A stretch of 48,607 bases of DNA from WGAB01 sp964406105 (GTDB taxonomy: Bacteria > Hydrothermota > Hydrothermia > WGAB01). The notes below the pieces were generated by a model that saw nothing but the letters and a program-made list of their open reading frames with translations, made no database searches and was not told where the DNA came from. Below are positions 32,899 through 40,620 of this stretch, piece after piece (position 1 is the stretch's first letter; every line of letters begins with the position of its first letter). Made by a program: the position numbers and the translations under genes. Location of the stretch: contig CAYOQK010000055.1 of assembly GCA_964406105.1 (NCBI GenBank), positions 1 through 48,607 of the forward strand, given 5' to 3'.

Positions 32899-33719
32899 AC
32901 GCCCTCCGGGCCCTGTGGGACCTCGCCCGTCCCTTAAACGTTCTCATTGCCCTTCTGGTGGTGCAGGTGGGCTTCGCACTCACGGGCCAGTGTCCCCTGC
33001 CTTGGGCCCGGTTCCTGGCCTTTGCAGCGGTGGCCCTGATCACAGCCGGCGGCAACATCCTCAACGATGTGGCCGATCTGCCAGTGGACCGGGTGGCCCA
33101 TCCAGAGCGTCCCTTGCCCCAAGGCCGTCTGAACCCAGAGGTGGCTCTCTGGGTGGCTCTGGGCCTCCTCATCCTGGGGATTGGCGCTGCGTATCCCTTG
33201 GGACCCCTACCCTTGAGCCTTGCATGGATCGCCGCCCTACTCCTGGTCTTCTACGATCTGCGCGCCAAATGGATCCCGCTCGTGGGCAACCTCATTGTGA
33301 GCACGGTCTCCGGCTTAACCTTTGTGTTCGCCGGCGCCGTGGTGGGCCAGCCCGAACGCGAGATCTTCCCCTTTGCCTTTGCCTTCCTGCTTCACCTGGC
33401 CCGGGAGATGGTCAAAGACCTCCAGGATGTGGCGGGCGATCGCCAGGCCCCAGGCCGCACCCTGGCCCTGATCTGGCCCCGAAAACGCCTGATCCAAACC
33501 GTTCGGGCCGTGCTTCTTTTGCTCATCGCCATCACCCCGGTGCCCTACCTCACAGGTCACTATGGCCTGTGGTACCTTGTGGTCGTCGTGCTCGGGGTTG
33601 ATTTTCCCTTGGTTTCCCTTATCCTGAAGATGGAAAACGCCGAACCCCAACGGGTTTCCGAACACCTCAAAACCCTGATGGTCATCGGACTGGTGGCGCT
33701 GGCCCTCGGGAGGTTTTAG
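32895..33719 (+). CDS. UbiA prenyltransferase, DGGGP-synthase-like
   Basis: A 274-residue integral membrane prenyltransferase with about eight or nine helices. The two Asp-rich motifs are NDVADLPVDRVAHPERPLPQGRL near residue 57 and REMVKDLQDVAGDRQAPGRTLAL near 170. Both match digeranylgeranylglyceryl-phosphate synthase (the enzyme adding the second chain in archaeal-type ether lipids) more closely than ubiquinone, menaquinone or haem branches, which usually have longer proteins and other consensus forms. FCB-group bacteria have been reported to carry such genes. The GGGP synthase that would act before it is not in the window. Translation is coupled to the SPFH gene, and a phosphodiesterase follows after 2 nt. 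Confidence 0.85.
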   Translation: MNALRALWDLARPLNVLIALLVVQVGFALTGQCPLPWARFLAFAAVALITAGGNILNDVADLPVDRVAHPERPLPQGRLNPEVALWVALGLLILGIGAAYPLGPLPLSLAWIAALLLVFYDLRAKWIPLVGNLIVSTVSGLTFVFAGAVVGQPEREIFPFAFAFLLHLAREMVKDLQDVAGDRQAPGRTLALIWPRKRLIQTVRAVLLLLIAITPVPYLTGHYGLWYLVVVVLGVDFPLVSLILKMENAEPQRVSEHLKTLMVIGLVALALGRF

Positions 33720-33721
33720 CC

Positions 33722-34210
33722 ATGAAGATCGCGGTGATCTCCGATACCCATGACCATATTCCTGCAGTGCAGGAAGCCTTCCGTCGGATCCAAGCCCTGG
33801 GCATCCGCCAAACCCTCCACCTGGGGGATATCATCGCCCCCTTCGTTGTGCGGTTCCTGCGGAACGTGTACGACGGGGATCTGCTGGCCGTTTACGGCAA
33901 CAACGATGGCGAACGCCTGTTCCTGCGCGAGACCTTCCAGAAGTTTCAAGCAGAGATCCGCGTGGCTCCGGTGGAACTGGAACTCGGTGGCCGCAGGATC
34001 CACATGACCCACGAACCCGTGGCTCCAGAGGCATTGGCCCAGCACTTTGACGTGGTGCTCTACGGTCATACCCACGAGATCCGCAACGAACGACTGCCCA
34101 ACGGTCACCTGATCCTCAACCCGGGCGAGGCCTGCGGCTACCTCACCGGCCGCCGCACCTTCGCCCTCTTGGACCTGGACACCCTCAGGGCAGAAATCGT
34201 GGAGTTCTGA
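33722..34210 (+). CDS. YfcE/MJ0936-type metallophosphoesterase
   Basis: A 162-residue calcineurin-like phosphodiesterase. All metal-binding motifs are present: SDTHDH at the N-terminus, HLGDII near 38, YGNNDGE near 58, MTHEP near 98 and YGHTHE near 116. The size and order match the YfcE/MJ0936/Vps29 family, which hydrolyses phosphodiesters in vitro; physiological substrates are mostly unknown. It lies in a compact run with UbiA before it and a CvpA-like gene 2 nt after it. Confidence 0.93.
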   Translation: MKIAVISDTHDHIPAVQEAFRRIQALGIRQTLHLGDIIAPFVVRFLRNVYDGDLLAVYGNNDGERLFLRETFQKFQAEIRVAPVELELGGRRIHMTHEPVAPEALAQHFDVVLYGHTHEIRNERLPNGHLILNPGEACGYLTGRRTFALLDLDTLRAEIVEF

Positions 34211-34212
34211 GG

Positions 34213-34683
34213 ATGACCCGGTGGGTGGTGGACCTGCTCATCGCCCTGATCCTCGTGGGCAATACGGCCGGTGGACTGCGTAAAGGCTTGATCCTTCAGG
34301 TGTTTTCCGTTTTGGGCATCGTGGCCGGCATCGCCTTAGGCCTCACCTTCCAACCCCAGGTGGCGCGCCTCTTCAACTTCCTGCCTGCCGATGTGGCCGT
34401 GTTGAAACAAGTGCTGGCCTTCCTGTTAATCTTTGTAGCCACTGTACTGGTGGCCTGGATCACGGGGATCACCCTCAGGACCTTGGCCCGCACCCTGCTC
34501 TTGGGGCCTGTAGACCGCCTGGGGGGCGCCCTGTTTGCCTTCCTGGAAACCTGGATCCTGATCGGAGGTGTGTTTGCCTTCTTGATCCGCCACCATTACC
34601 TTAGCAACATCACTGAGGCGAGTTTCTTGGGACCCTTGGCCGCGTACCATGTGGAAATCCTGTTGCACCTTTTGGGGTTTTAA
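34213..34683 (+). CDS. CvpA-like membrane protein
   Basis: A 156-residue integral membrane protein with four helices (about residues 5-17, 26-47, 64-88 and 103-124). The LIALILVGNTAGGLRKGLILQVFSVLGIVAGIALG opening and the central VAWITGITLRTLARTLLLGPVDRLGGALFAFLE are characteristic of the CvpA/colicin V production family, which contributes to envelope integrity. It follows the phosphodiesterase gene by 2 nt and is the last member of the run that starts at the SPFH promoter; the next gene has its own ribosome site after 44 nt. Confidence 0.85.
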   Translation: MTRWVVDLLIALILVGNTAGGLRKGLILQVFSVLGIVAGIALGLTFQPQVARLFNFLPADVAVLKQVLAFLLIFVATVLVAWITGITLRTLARTLLLGPVDRLGGALFAFLETWILIGGVFAFLIRHHYLSNITEASFLGPLAAYHVEILLHLLGF

Positions 34684-34727
34684 CGGCACCATAGAAAAAC
34701 CCTGGTCTTAACCAAGGAGTAGAACCC

Positions 34728-35141
34728 ATGGCGAGGAAAATTCGTGTGCTGATCGCGAAGCCCGGGCTGGACGGCCATGATCGGGGTGCCAAGGTGATCG
34801 CCCGGGCCCTCCGCGACGCCGGCATGGAGGTGATCTACACCGGGCTGCACCAAACCGCTGAGGCCATCGTGGAAACCGCTCTGCAGGAGGACGTGGATGT
34901 GATCGGCTTGTCCATCCTCTCCGGTGCCCATATGACCTACTTTCCCAAGGTCCTCCGTCTCATGAAGGAAAAAGGGCTGGACGACGTGCTGCTCTTCGGC
35001 GGCGGCATCATCCCCGAGGAAGACAAGCAAAAACTCTACGAGATGGGTGTGGGGAAACTCTTCGGCCCGGGTACCCCCACCCAGGAGATCGTGGAGTACA
35101 TCCGCGAATGGTACCGCCAGCACCGGGGCGAGGAGGCGTGA
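34728..35141 (+). CDS. Methylmalonyl-CoA mutase-type B12-binding subunit
   Basis: A 137-residue stand-alone cobalamin-binding domain. The motif DGHDRGAKVIARAL near residue 15 contains DxHxxG, whose His ligates cobalt; SILSGAHMTYF near 65 is the SxL motif and LLFGGGIIP near 90 is the GG motif. The length and the AKPGLDGHDRGAK sequence match the small subunit of split methylmalonyl-CoA or isobutyryl-CoA-type mutases. The large (TIM-barrel) subunit and the MeaB chaperone are not in the window. AAGGAG precedes the ATG, and the stop overlaps the cdd start as GTGA. Confidence 0.93.
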   Translation: MARKIRVLIAKPGLDGHDRGAKVIARALRDAGMEVIYTGLHQTAEAIVETALQEDVDVIGLSILSGAHMTYFPKVLRLMKEKGLDDVLLFGGGIIPEEDKQKLYEMGVGKLFGPGTPTQEIVEYIREWYRQHRGEEA

Positions 35142-35566
35142 ATCCCCTAACCCCCGAACGGATTGAGCAGGCCGTAGAGGCGGCGCTGACCGTGCGAACC
35201 CGGGCCTATGCCCCCTTCTCAGGGTTCCAGGTCGGGGCCGCGGTGATCGCTGCATCGGGCCGCATCTACACCGGGGTGAACGTGGAGAACTCCTCCTATG
35301 GGCTCACCATTTGCGCAGAACGCTCTGCCGTGTTCCGTATGGTGGCCGAAGGCGATCAGCACGCCCTCCTGGTGGTGGTGGCCACCGATACCCCGGAACC
35401 CGTGATGCCCTGCGGCGCGTGTCGGCAAGTGCTGTATGAGTTTGGAGGACCAGAACTCCGGGTGGTGGCGGTTACCGTCCAAGGGAAACGCCGCGAGGTT
35501 CGCCTGGGCGATCTGCTACCGGACGGGTTCCGGCTGGATCCCTCCACCGGCCAACCCCAAGGGTAA
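35138..35566 (+). CDS. cdd: Cytidine deaminase
   Basis: A 142-residue zinc deaminase for cytidine and deoxycytidine salvage. The active site is CAERSAVF (Cys ligand and catalytic Glu) near residue 56, with PCGACRQVLYEF near 89 giving the other zinc cysteines; YAPFSGFQVGAAV and GVNVENSSYGLT bind the substrate. I chose the GTG overlapping the upstream stop (GTGA). The GAGGAGG in front of it is only 1 nt away, so reinitiation after the upstream gene is more likely than a standard initiation; an ATG 10 codons earlier would overlap more. The gene ends directly against the convergent glycosyltransferase gene with no spacer. Confidence 0.92.
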   Translation: MNPLTPERIEQAVEAALTVRTRAYAPFSGFQVGAAVIAASGRIYTGVNVENSSYGLTICAERSAVFRMVAEGDQHALLVVVATDTPEPVMPCGACRQVLYEFGGPELRVVAVTVQGKRREVRLGDLLPDGFRLDPSTGQPQG

Positions 35567-36784
35567 TCACAGCATCATCGCGCGCCGCTGCAGTTCTTCC
35601 CGCAGTACCTGCTCCAACCTCCGAGCGGCGTTGCGATGGTCGTCCTGTTTCCTCAGTGGTCCGGCCGCCACCGGGAGGGCGCGACGCCGGGCAGGCTCCC
35701 GCAGCAATTGAACCACCTGGCGGATGCACTGTTCGGCTCGCTCAAAGGCAAAGAGCCCAGGGCCCCGACGGATGCCAAACAGGGCCAAGGGCGTGGCCAC
35801 CACCGGCAATCCCGTGGCCAACGCCTCCAAGATCTTGCCTCGGAACCCGGTGCCCAGTTCAATGGGTGCCACGAACACATCGGCCCTCCAGTACTCCCGC
35901 ACCATATCGGCATGGCTCCCTCCAGGGCGGATCACCACTTGGGGGGAGGCAAACCTCCGCAGCTGTTCAGGGGGTTCGTGGCCTATGGCGAAGAACCGCA
36001 CGTCGGCCACGGCCGCCCGGATCTCGGGCCAGCACCGAGTCAAGAAGTTCTGAACGGCGTCCACGTTGGGATAGTGTAGAAAATTTCCCACGTACAGCAG
36101 GTTCTTCGTGCCAAAGCGGGGCCGGGGTGGGGGCACGTAGAAATCGGTGTCCACTCCATGGGGCACTACCCGCACACGCCCCTGAAGCCGAGGCTCATAC
36201 CGCAACAGAAGATCACGGTCCTCCGGAGTCAGGGTGAGCACCAGGTCCACGGATCGGTACATGTAGAACTCGTAGTTGCGGAGTTCTTCCAACTCCTCCT
36301 CGGAGATGGGCTCACCCTTGGCCCGTCGGAGCTCGTGGGCCCGGGTATAGCACTCGTGCACCGAGATGACCGTAAGGGTATGGCGGGGAATGTGCCGCCG
36401 ATGGGCCACCAAGTACTGCCCCATCATGGAGTACTCGGCAAGGATGACATCGTAGGTGTCTTCGGTTAGAAGGGCCAAAAAGGCTTGATCAAAAGCCGGG
36501 CTGTATCCACCATCACCTTTGAGGAAGAACTCGGGCCGCTGGAGTTCTTGGCGCCATCGGGCGATGAGCTCCGGGGGTTTGTCCTTCTGCACCGGCACCT
36601 TCACCACCTTCCGGCAGAAGGGCTCCAGGCTGGTGTCCTGCAGATCGGCCTCATCGTAGGCTGGGGCCAACAGGGTGATCTCGTGGCCTCGGCGAGCCAG
36701 GTTCTTGATGCGATGGTAGATCAAAATGGGGCCGCCGATGATGTCGGCCCGAGGCAGGAGTTTGGAGACCACCAGGATCTTCAT
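35567..36784 (-). CDS. Glycosyltransferase family 4 protein
   Basis: A 405-residue GT-B glycosyltransferase. The N-terminal domain opens with MKILVVSKLLPRADIIGGPILIYHRI and has the typical acceptor-side fold. The C-terminal domain shows VVPHGVDTDFY near residue 225, NLLYVGNFLHYPNVDAV near 245 and the donor-binding GTGFRGKILEALATGLPVVAT near 325, as in GT4 retaining enzymes. The exact sugar and acceptor are unknown. The ATG at 36784 overlaps the stop of the preceding glycosyltransferase gene (ATGA), so the two likely act on the same glycan. The open frame continues 25 codons upstream inside that gene. Confidence 0.92.
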   Translation of the reverse strand: MKILVVSKLLPRADIIGGPILIYHRIKNLARRGHEITLLAPAYDEADLQDTSLEPFCRKVVKVPVQKDKPPELIARWRQELQRPEFFLKGDGGYSPAFDQAFLALLTEDTYDVILAEYSMMGQYLVAHRRHIPRHTLTVISVHECYTRAHELRRAKGEPISEEELEELRNYEFYMYRSVDLVLTLTPEDRDLLLRYEPRLQGRVRVVPHGVDTDFYVPPPRPRFGTKNLLYVGNFLHYPNVDAVQNFLTRCWPEIRAAVADVRFFAIGHEPPEQLRRFASPQVVIRPGGSHADMVREYWRADVFVAPIELGTGFRGKILEALATGLPVVATPLALFGIRRGPGLFAFERAEQCIRQVVQLLREPARRRALPVAAGPLRKQDDHRNAARRLEQVLREELQRRAMML

Positions 36785-38004
36785 GGCCTTTGGGGGAGTT
36801 CTTGCTGGAGCCGAGCCCGAAGGGACGGCTGATCCACCCGGCTCATGAGGGTAGACCATCGGCTTTGCAATTCCAGCAACCGCTGAACCGGATCCTCCTG
36901 GGGCGGAGCGTCGGTAATCATAAGTTCCAAGGTTTTCAGAGTTTCGCGGGCGTCCTCCAGTTTACCCTCCGCCAGGTACTCCAAGGCCAAAAGTTGATGA
37001 GCCCGGTACACCTTTTCCTCCAAGTCGTCACGCAGGAAGGCACCGGGATAGGGATCCAGGTCTTCCGGCCGCACCGGGTGCAAAAAGGGATAGCGGGCCA
37101 GGGCCCGGAGTTTGGCACGTTCCCTCACGAAACGGTACACGTCCTCCCGCAGTTGCCGCCAAAGGGGATGGGGTTTGGGCGGCGGCAGATGCTTGATGGC
37201 CAATTCCCGGTCCAGCACAAAGGGGTATCCGAAGATTCGGGCGTTGATGAGGAAATCCATATCCTCGCCTCGGGGCACTGCCGGGTCAAAGGGCACCCTT
37301 AGGAAAAGGTGCTTGTGGACCGCCATGTTGCCACCAAACACGAAGGGGGTGATCTTATATCGGGGCGGCTGGCCGATGAACCGTTCAAAGGCCTCGTTCA
37401 TCCGATCAAACTTGTCCCAGTAGCGTCGCCAGGGCTTGAAGGGCCGATGGACCCGCCAATCGCCGTTGGGCTGCAAGTAATAGCCCGCCACAGCATACAC
37501 GGGAATCCCCTGATGCTCCCTGCCCAAAAGGGCCACAGCCTTTTGCAGAAACTGGGGATCTTCTACCACTTCGTCGTCATCCACCAGCACCACGGCATCG
37601 GCCCCGAGGACATGGGGAACGAACAGGCACAGGTTCCGAACCGGGGAGTACCCTCGGAGTTGCAGCAGATCCCCCACTTCTACGGGTACGGATTCCCGCA
37701 ACACGGCCAAGATGCGGTCCAGGTGGGAAGGACCGAACACCACGGTGGGCACGGATGGACGAGATTGGTCCACCAGCCTCTGCACCTTCCGCTCCACAGC
37801 CTCGGCAATCTCGGGAGTGGTGGGCACAGCAAGGATCACCAGGGTGTACTCTGGGCCCTCCAGAATCTTGAGGCTCTCCAAGGTGCGGGCCAGGGTGCCC
37901 TCCTCGTCCAGGGGAGTGGGATGGTCGTAGATGGCGTCGCCCGGTTTCCACCCCTCGGTACGGGGACGGCCCCAATAGGTAGGGATCACCAATGCCAGCC
38001 GCAT
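36781..38004 (-). CDS. Glycosyltransferase family 2-like protein
   Basis: A 407-residue protein with a GT-A-like domain in the first 300 residues: RLALVIPTYWGRP, then VVLVDDDEVVEDP (the DxD-type metal site) near residue 140, GGNMAVHKHLFLRVPFDP near 230 and RGEDMDFLINARIFGYPFVLD near 250. The last 100 residues are helical. Two tandem ATG codons occur; the second (38004) is 6 nt after AAGGAGG and is preferred. A -10 box TATAGT is upstream. It is the first gene of a two-gene glycan unit and is divergent from a sugar-binding lipoprotein gene. Confidence 0.85.
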   Translation of the reverse strand: MRLALVIPTYWGRPRTEGWKPGDAIYDHPTPLDEEGTLARTLESLKILEGPEYTLVILAVPTTPEIAEAVERKVQRLVDQSRPSVPTVVFGPSHLDRILAVLRESVPVEVGDLLQLRGYSPVRNLCLFVPHVLGADAVVLVDDDEVVEDPQFLQKAVALLGREHQGIPVYAVAGYYLQPNGDWRVHRPFKPWRRYWDKFDRMNEAFERFIGQPPRYKITPFVFGGNMAVHKHLFLRVPFDPAVPRGEDMDFLINARIFGYPFVLDRELAIKHLPPPKPHPLWRQLREDVYRFVRERAKLRALARYPFLHPVRPEDLDPYPGAFLRDDLEEKVYRAHQLLALEYLAEGKLEDARETLKTLELMITDAPPQEDPVQRLLELQSRWSTLMSRVDQPSLRARLQQELPQRP

Positions 38005-38047
38005 CATCGGCCTCCTTGTTGTGCCGTTTTTTGAACGGATGGGTTTT

Positions 38048-38053
38048 ACTATA
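38048..38053 (-). promoter_or_regulatory. -10 box (TATAGT) of the glycosyltransferase operon
   Basis: On the minus strand TGCCGTATAGT places a good -10 box 43 nt before the start codon at 38004. The -35 box is weak (TTTCGG, 17 nt upstream). Confidence 0.5.
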
Positions 38054-38060
38054 CGGCATT

Positions 38061-38094
38061 CCCTCAAACCCCGAAAACGCCGAAAATTTGAGGG
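38061..38094. repeat. Inverted repeat in the divergent intergenic region
   Basis: CCCTCAAA (38061-38068) and TTTGAGGG (38087-38094) are perfect 8-bp arms 18 nt apart. The right arm contains the -35 box of the sugar-binding protein promoter. Between them GCCGAAAA-like words repeat. It may be an operator serving both divergent promoters, but no regulator gene is next to it. Confidence 0.5.
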
Positions 38095-38116
38095 TTTTGG
38101 GGATCGGCCTTATGAT
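38088..38116 (+). promoter_or_regulatory. Promoter of the sugar-binding lipoprotein gene
   Basis: TTGAGG (38088-38093) and TATGAT (38111-38116) are 17 nt apart. The start codon at 38143 is preceded by AAGGAG. The -35 box is part of an inverted repeat. Confidence 0.65.
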
Positions 38117-38142
38117 TATTGCTACGAGAAGGAGCGGAAACC

Positions 38143-39360
38143 ATGAGGGGTTTCACAGCCATTGGGATCACGCTAAGCCTTTTTCTGATGTCCTGTTCAG
38201 GAGGTGGGGGTTCCCAAAACACCCTGACCATCTGGGAGAGTTATAACGACGAAGAACACGCCGTTTTCATGAAAATTGTGGAAAAATATCAGCAGAAAAA
38301 CCCGGGCATCACCATAGAAGTGCAGCGCGTACCTTTCCAAGGGATGGAGCAAAAGGTGCTCACCGCCCTGGCCGCTGGCATGCCCCCTGATCTGGCCCGA
38401 GTGGATTACGCCTTCGTGGCAACCTTGGCTGCAAAACACGCCGCCGTGCCCATCCTCCCCGAGGACCTGGGAACCCTGGCCGCTGAACTGCTGCAGGCCC
38501 CTTTAGAGTCCAACCGCATCCGCGACACCCTCTACGGTTTGCCTGACCAAACCACCTGCATCTTGCTCTTCTACAACCGCGATCTTTTCCAACGGTTCGG
38601 CATAGAAGGCCCACCCCGCACCTGGGACGAGTTCGTGGCCATAGGCAAAAAACTCACCCACCCAGACCAGGGGATCTACGCCTTTGGCATGCGAAACTCC
38701 CTGTGGTGGACCTTTCCCTTTTTCTTCTCCTTTGGTGCGCGGTTCCTTTCCCCTGACCGAAGCCGCTGCGAACTGGATTCCCCGGAGGGCATTCAAGCGT
38801 TCACCTTTAAAGTGAGCCTTTACCGCCAGCACCGCATTGAAGCCGGTGCGTGGAAGCCTGGGGCGGTTTCGCCCGACGTGGGCTTTGTCAACGGCAAGTA
38901 TGCCATGATCCTATCGGGCCCATGGGCCATCAAGCAGCTCCAGCAGATGCACCTGAACTTTGGCATCGCGCCTGTGCCTGCAGGCCCCGCAGGATCTCGG
39001 ACCACCATTGGCGGCACCAACATGGTGATCCTGAATCCCAAGAAAAAGGCCGAGGCTTTGAAGTTCCTGAAGTTCCTGCTTTCCCCAGAGGTCCAAGCCT
39101 TTTGGGCCAACGAACTGGGGCAAGTCCCGGTGAACCGCAAGGCCTTCGCTGCAGTGGACACGGTGCGGCATCCGTTCCTGCCCGTGATCATGCGTGCCAT
39201 GGACACAGCGGTGCCTCGTCCACCTCTGGCCAATTATGGCGCCATTGAACTGGCAGCCAACGCGGAAATGGACCTGGCCCTCCAAGGCAAAAAGAGCCCT
39301 GCCCAAGCGTTGCACGACGCCGTTCGGAGGATCAACGAACTCCTCAAGGAGCATCCATGA
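38143..39360 (+). CDS. Extracellular sugar-binding lipoprotein of an ABC transporter
   Basis: A 405-residue family 1 (MalE-type) solute-binding protein. The lipobox LFLMSC is clear, with the lipid cysteine at residue 18, followed by a Gly/Ser linker. The mature protein begins LTIWESYNDEE and keeps family features: PGITIEVQRVPF, LAAGMPPDLARVDY, DQTTCILLFYNRDLFQRFG and a C-terminal hinge region (NPKKKAEALKFLKFLLSPEVQ). It would capture oligosaccharides at the inner membrane surface. No permease or ATPase gene follows. The ATG has AAGGAG upstream; the stop overlaps the next start (ATGA). Confidence 0.93.
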   Translation: MRGFTAIGITLSLFLMSCSGGGGSQNTLTIWESYNDEEHAVFMKIVEKYQQKNPGITIEVQRVPFQGMEQKVLTALAAGMPPDLARVDYAFVATLAAKHAAVPILPEDLGTLAAELLQAPLESNRIRDTLYGLPDQTTCILLFYNRDLFQRFGIEGPPRTWDEFVAIGKKLTHPDQGIYAFGMRNSLWWTFPFFFSFGARFLSPDRSRCELDSPEGIQAFTFKVSLYRQHRIEAGAWKPGAVSPDVGFVNGKYAMILSGPWAIKQLQQMHLNFGIAPVPAGPAGSRTTIGGTNMVILNPKKKAEALKFLKFLLSPEVQAFWANELGQVPVNRKAFAAVDTVRHPFLPVIMRAMDTAVPRPPLANYGAIELAANAEMDLALQGKKSPAQALHDAVRRINELLKEHP

Positions 39361-40349
39361 CCCTTTGGCTCGCCCTGTGGATCCTGGCAGTCCCGTACCA
39401 CACCGTAGAGGTCAACGGCTCCGCAGAGGATTACACAGCCGACGAACACGTGCTCCACGACCCCAGCAACGATTCCTTTTACGGCCCCAGCAACGAACTC
39501 TTGGATCTCTACTTAACCTGGGATCGGGATGCCCTGTACCTGGCGTTGGACTACGTGGTTCAGAACAACGGCGTGGTGGTGGCGTTGAGCACCGGCGAGG
39601 GAGGCATCCGCGATATGAACGGCCTGGACTGGTATCCCCGCAACTTCCAGTTTGCCCATGTGCGCATCAATTTCTTGGTGGCCCTGTGGAACGCGGATCT
39701 CTCCACCGGTGGTGTACGTCGGATCCTGGATTCCCACAACACCGAGCAAGTGGGCAATGCCCTGATTGCCAATAGCGGCTTCTCGGGCTCCCAGAGCACC
39801 GTAGAGGTGCGGCTCCCGTGGAGTGAACTCTACCCCCATGGATTCCCCACCGGCGCCACGTTACACCTGGTGGCCATGGTAGTGGGCGGCGACCACGCCA
39901 CCGGCGGCGATCTGATGCCCAATCCCCAAGAGGCCACCTTTGGCTTTGGATCAGCGTACACCATACGCACCTTCTACCGGGTGGTGGTGGACGCCAACGG
40001 CGACGCCCTGCCCGACTCCGGTACACCGATCACCGCCCTGGACTCGGTGATCACCATTCCGGTGCAACCCCTGCGGTTCACCCGATTGGACCTGCTGCAT
40101 CGGGTGGTGCGTCCAGGCAAGAGTTTTGGTGTTACCCTGGAGGTTAGCGAGGCTGCGGACCTGAGGATTACCGTGTACAATGAACGGGGGGAACGGAGGA
40201 TGGCCCGGTCGTATCCGGGGGTAGAGCCCGGCCAGGTGTACACCTGGACGTGGCCTGTGCCCTCGGACTGGCCGGCCGGGGTGTACATCCTCCAAGTGAT
40301 GGCCAATGGGGTTGTACAGGAGAAGAGGAGTTTTGTGGTGCTCAAATAG
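39357..40349 (+). CDS. Secreted CBM9/DOMON-like protein with C-terminal sorting-like domain
   Basis: A 330-residue exported protein. A short signal (MTLWLALWILAVPYHT) is followed by VNGSAEDYTADEHVLHDP and LDLYLTWDRDALYLALDYVV, the pattern of glucodextranase-C/CBM9-type beta-sandwiches that bind sugars, through about residue 240. The last 80 residues (RVVRPGKSFGVTLEVSEAADLRITVYNERGE, WPAGVYILQVMANG) form a FlgD-Ig or T9SS type A-like domain like the one ending the 884-residue protein at 16814. It overlaps the sugar-binding lipoprotein gene, so a role in capturing or displaying a polysaccharide before uptake is plausible. Confidence 0.8.
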   Translation: MTLWLALWILAVPYHTVEVNGSAEDYTADEHVLHDPSNDSFYGPSNELLDLYLTWDRDALYLALDYVVQNNGVVVALSTGEGGIRDMNGLDWYPRNFQFAHVRINFLVALWNADLSTGGVRRILDSHNTEQVGNALIANSGFSGSQSTVEVRLPWSELYPHGFPTGATLHLVAMVVGGDHATGGDLMPNPQEATFGFGSAYTIRTFYRVVVDANGDALPDSGTPITALDSVITIPVQPLRFTRLDLLHRVVRPGKSFGVTLEVSEAADLRITVYNERGERRMARSYPGVEPGQVYTWTWPVPSDWPAGVYILQVMANGVVQEKRSFVVLK

Positions 40350-40367
40350 GCAGGAGGTGAGGCCGTC

Positions 40368-40607
40368 ATGCGCAGAACCAACGGGTTTCTGAAGAAGAAC
40401 AACCTAACCCTTCGCTGTCCCGTGTGTGGCCACACCGCGGAGTACACCCCCATTGAGTACATGGGTGAAACCGTGCTTTGCAAACACTGCGGGGCGGCCA
40501 TGGGTTGGCCCCAGTTGTTTGCCGGGCTCCCGCCGGCCGACCAGCGAAGGGTTTTGAGCATTCCCTACCTCAAGGCCTTCGTGCAGGCGGAGGAGGCCGA
40601 AACCTAA
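40368..40607 (+). CDS. Small zinc-ribbon-like protein
   Basis: A 79-residue cytoplasmic protein of unknown function. LRCPVCGHTAEY and LCKHCGAAMGW give two CxxC knuckles, a likely zinc ribbon. The remaining C-terminal helix is acidic. The start is preceded by AGGAGG at the right distance, 18 nt after the preceding stop. pruA follows after 13 nt. It may be a small regulator or cofactor of the operon, but nothing in the sequence says which. Confidence 0.75.
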   Translation: MRRTNGFLKKNNLTLRCPVCGHTAEYTPIEYMGETVLCKHCGAAMGWPQLFAGLPPADQRRVLSIPYLKAFVQAEEAET

Positions 40608-40620
40608 CAGGAGGTGTTCC

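Noticed and set aside
38088..38093. -35 role for the left arm of the inverted repeat toward the glycosyltransferase operon
   Set aside because: The left arm contains TTGAGG on the minus strand but is only 8 nt from the TATAGT box, which is too close for a -35 element.
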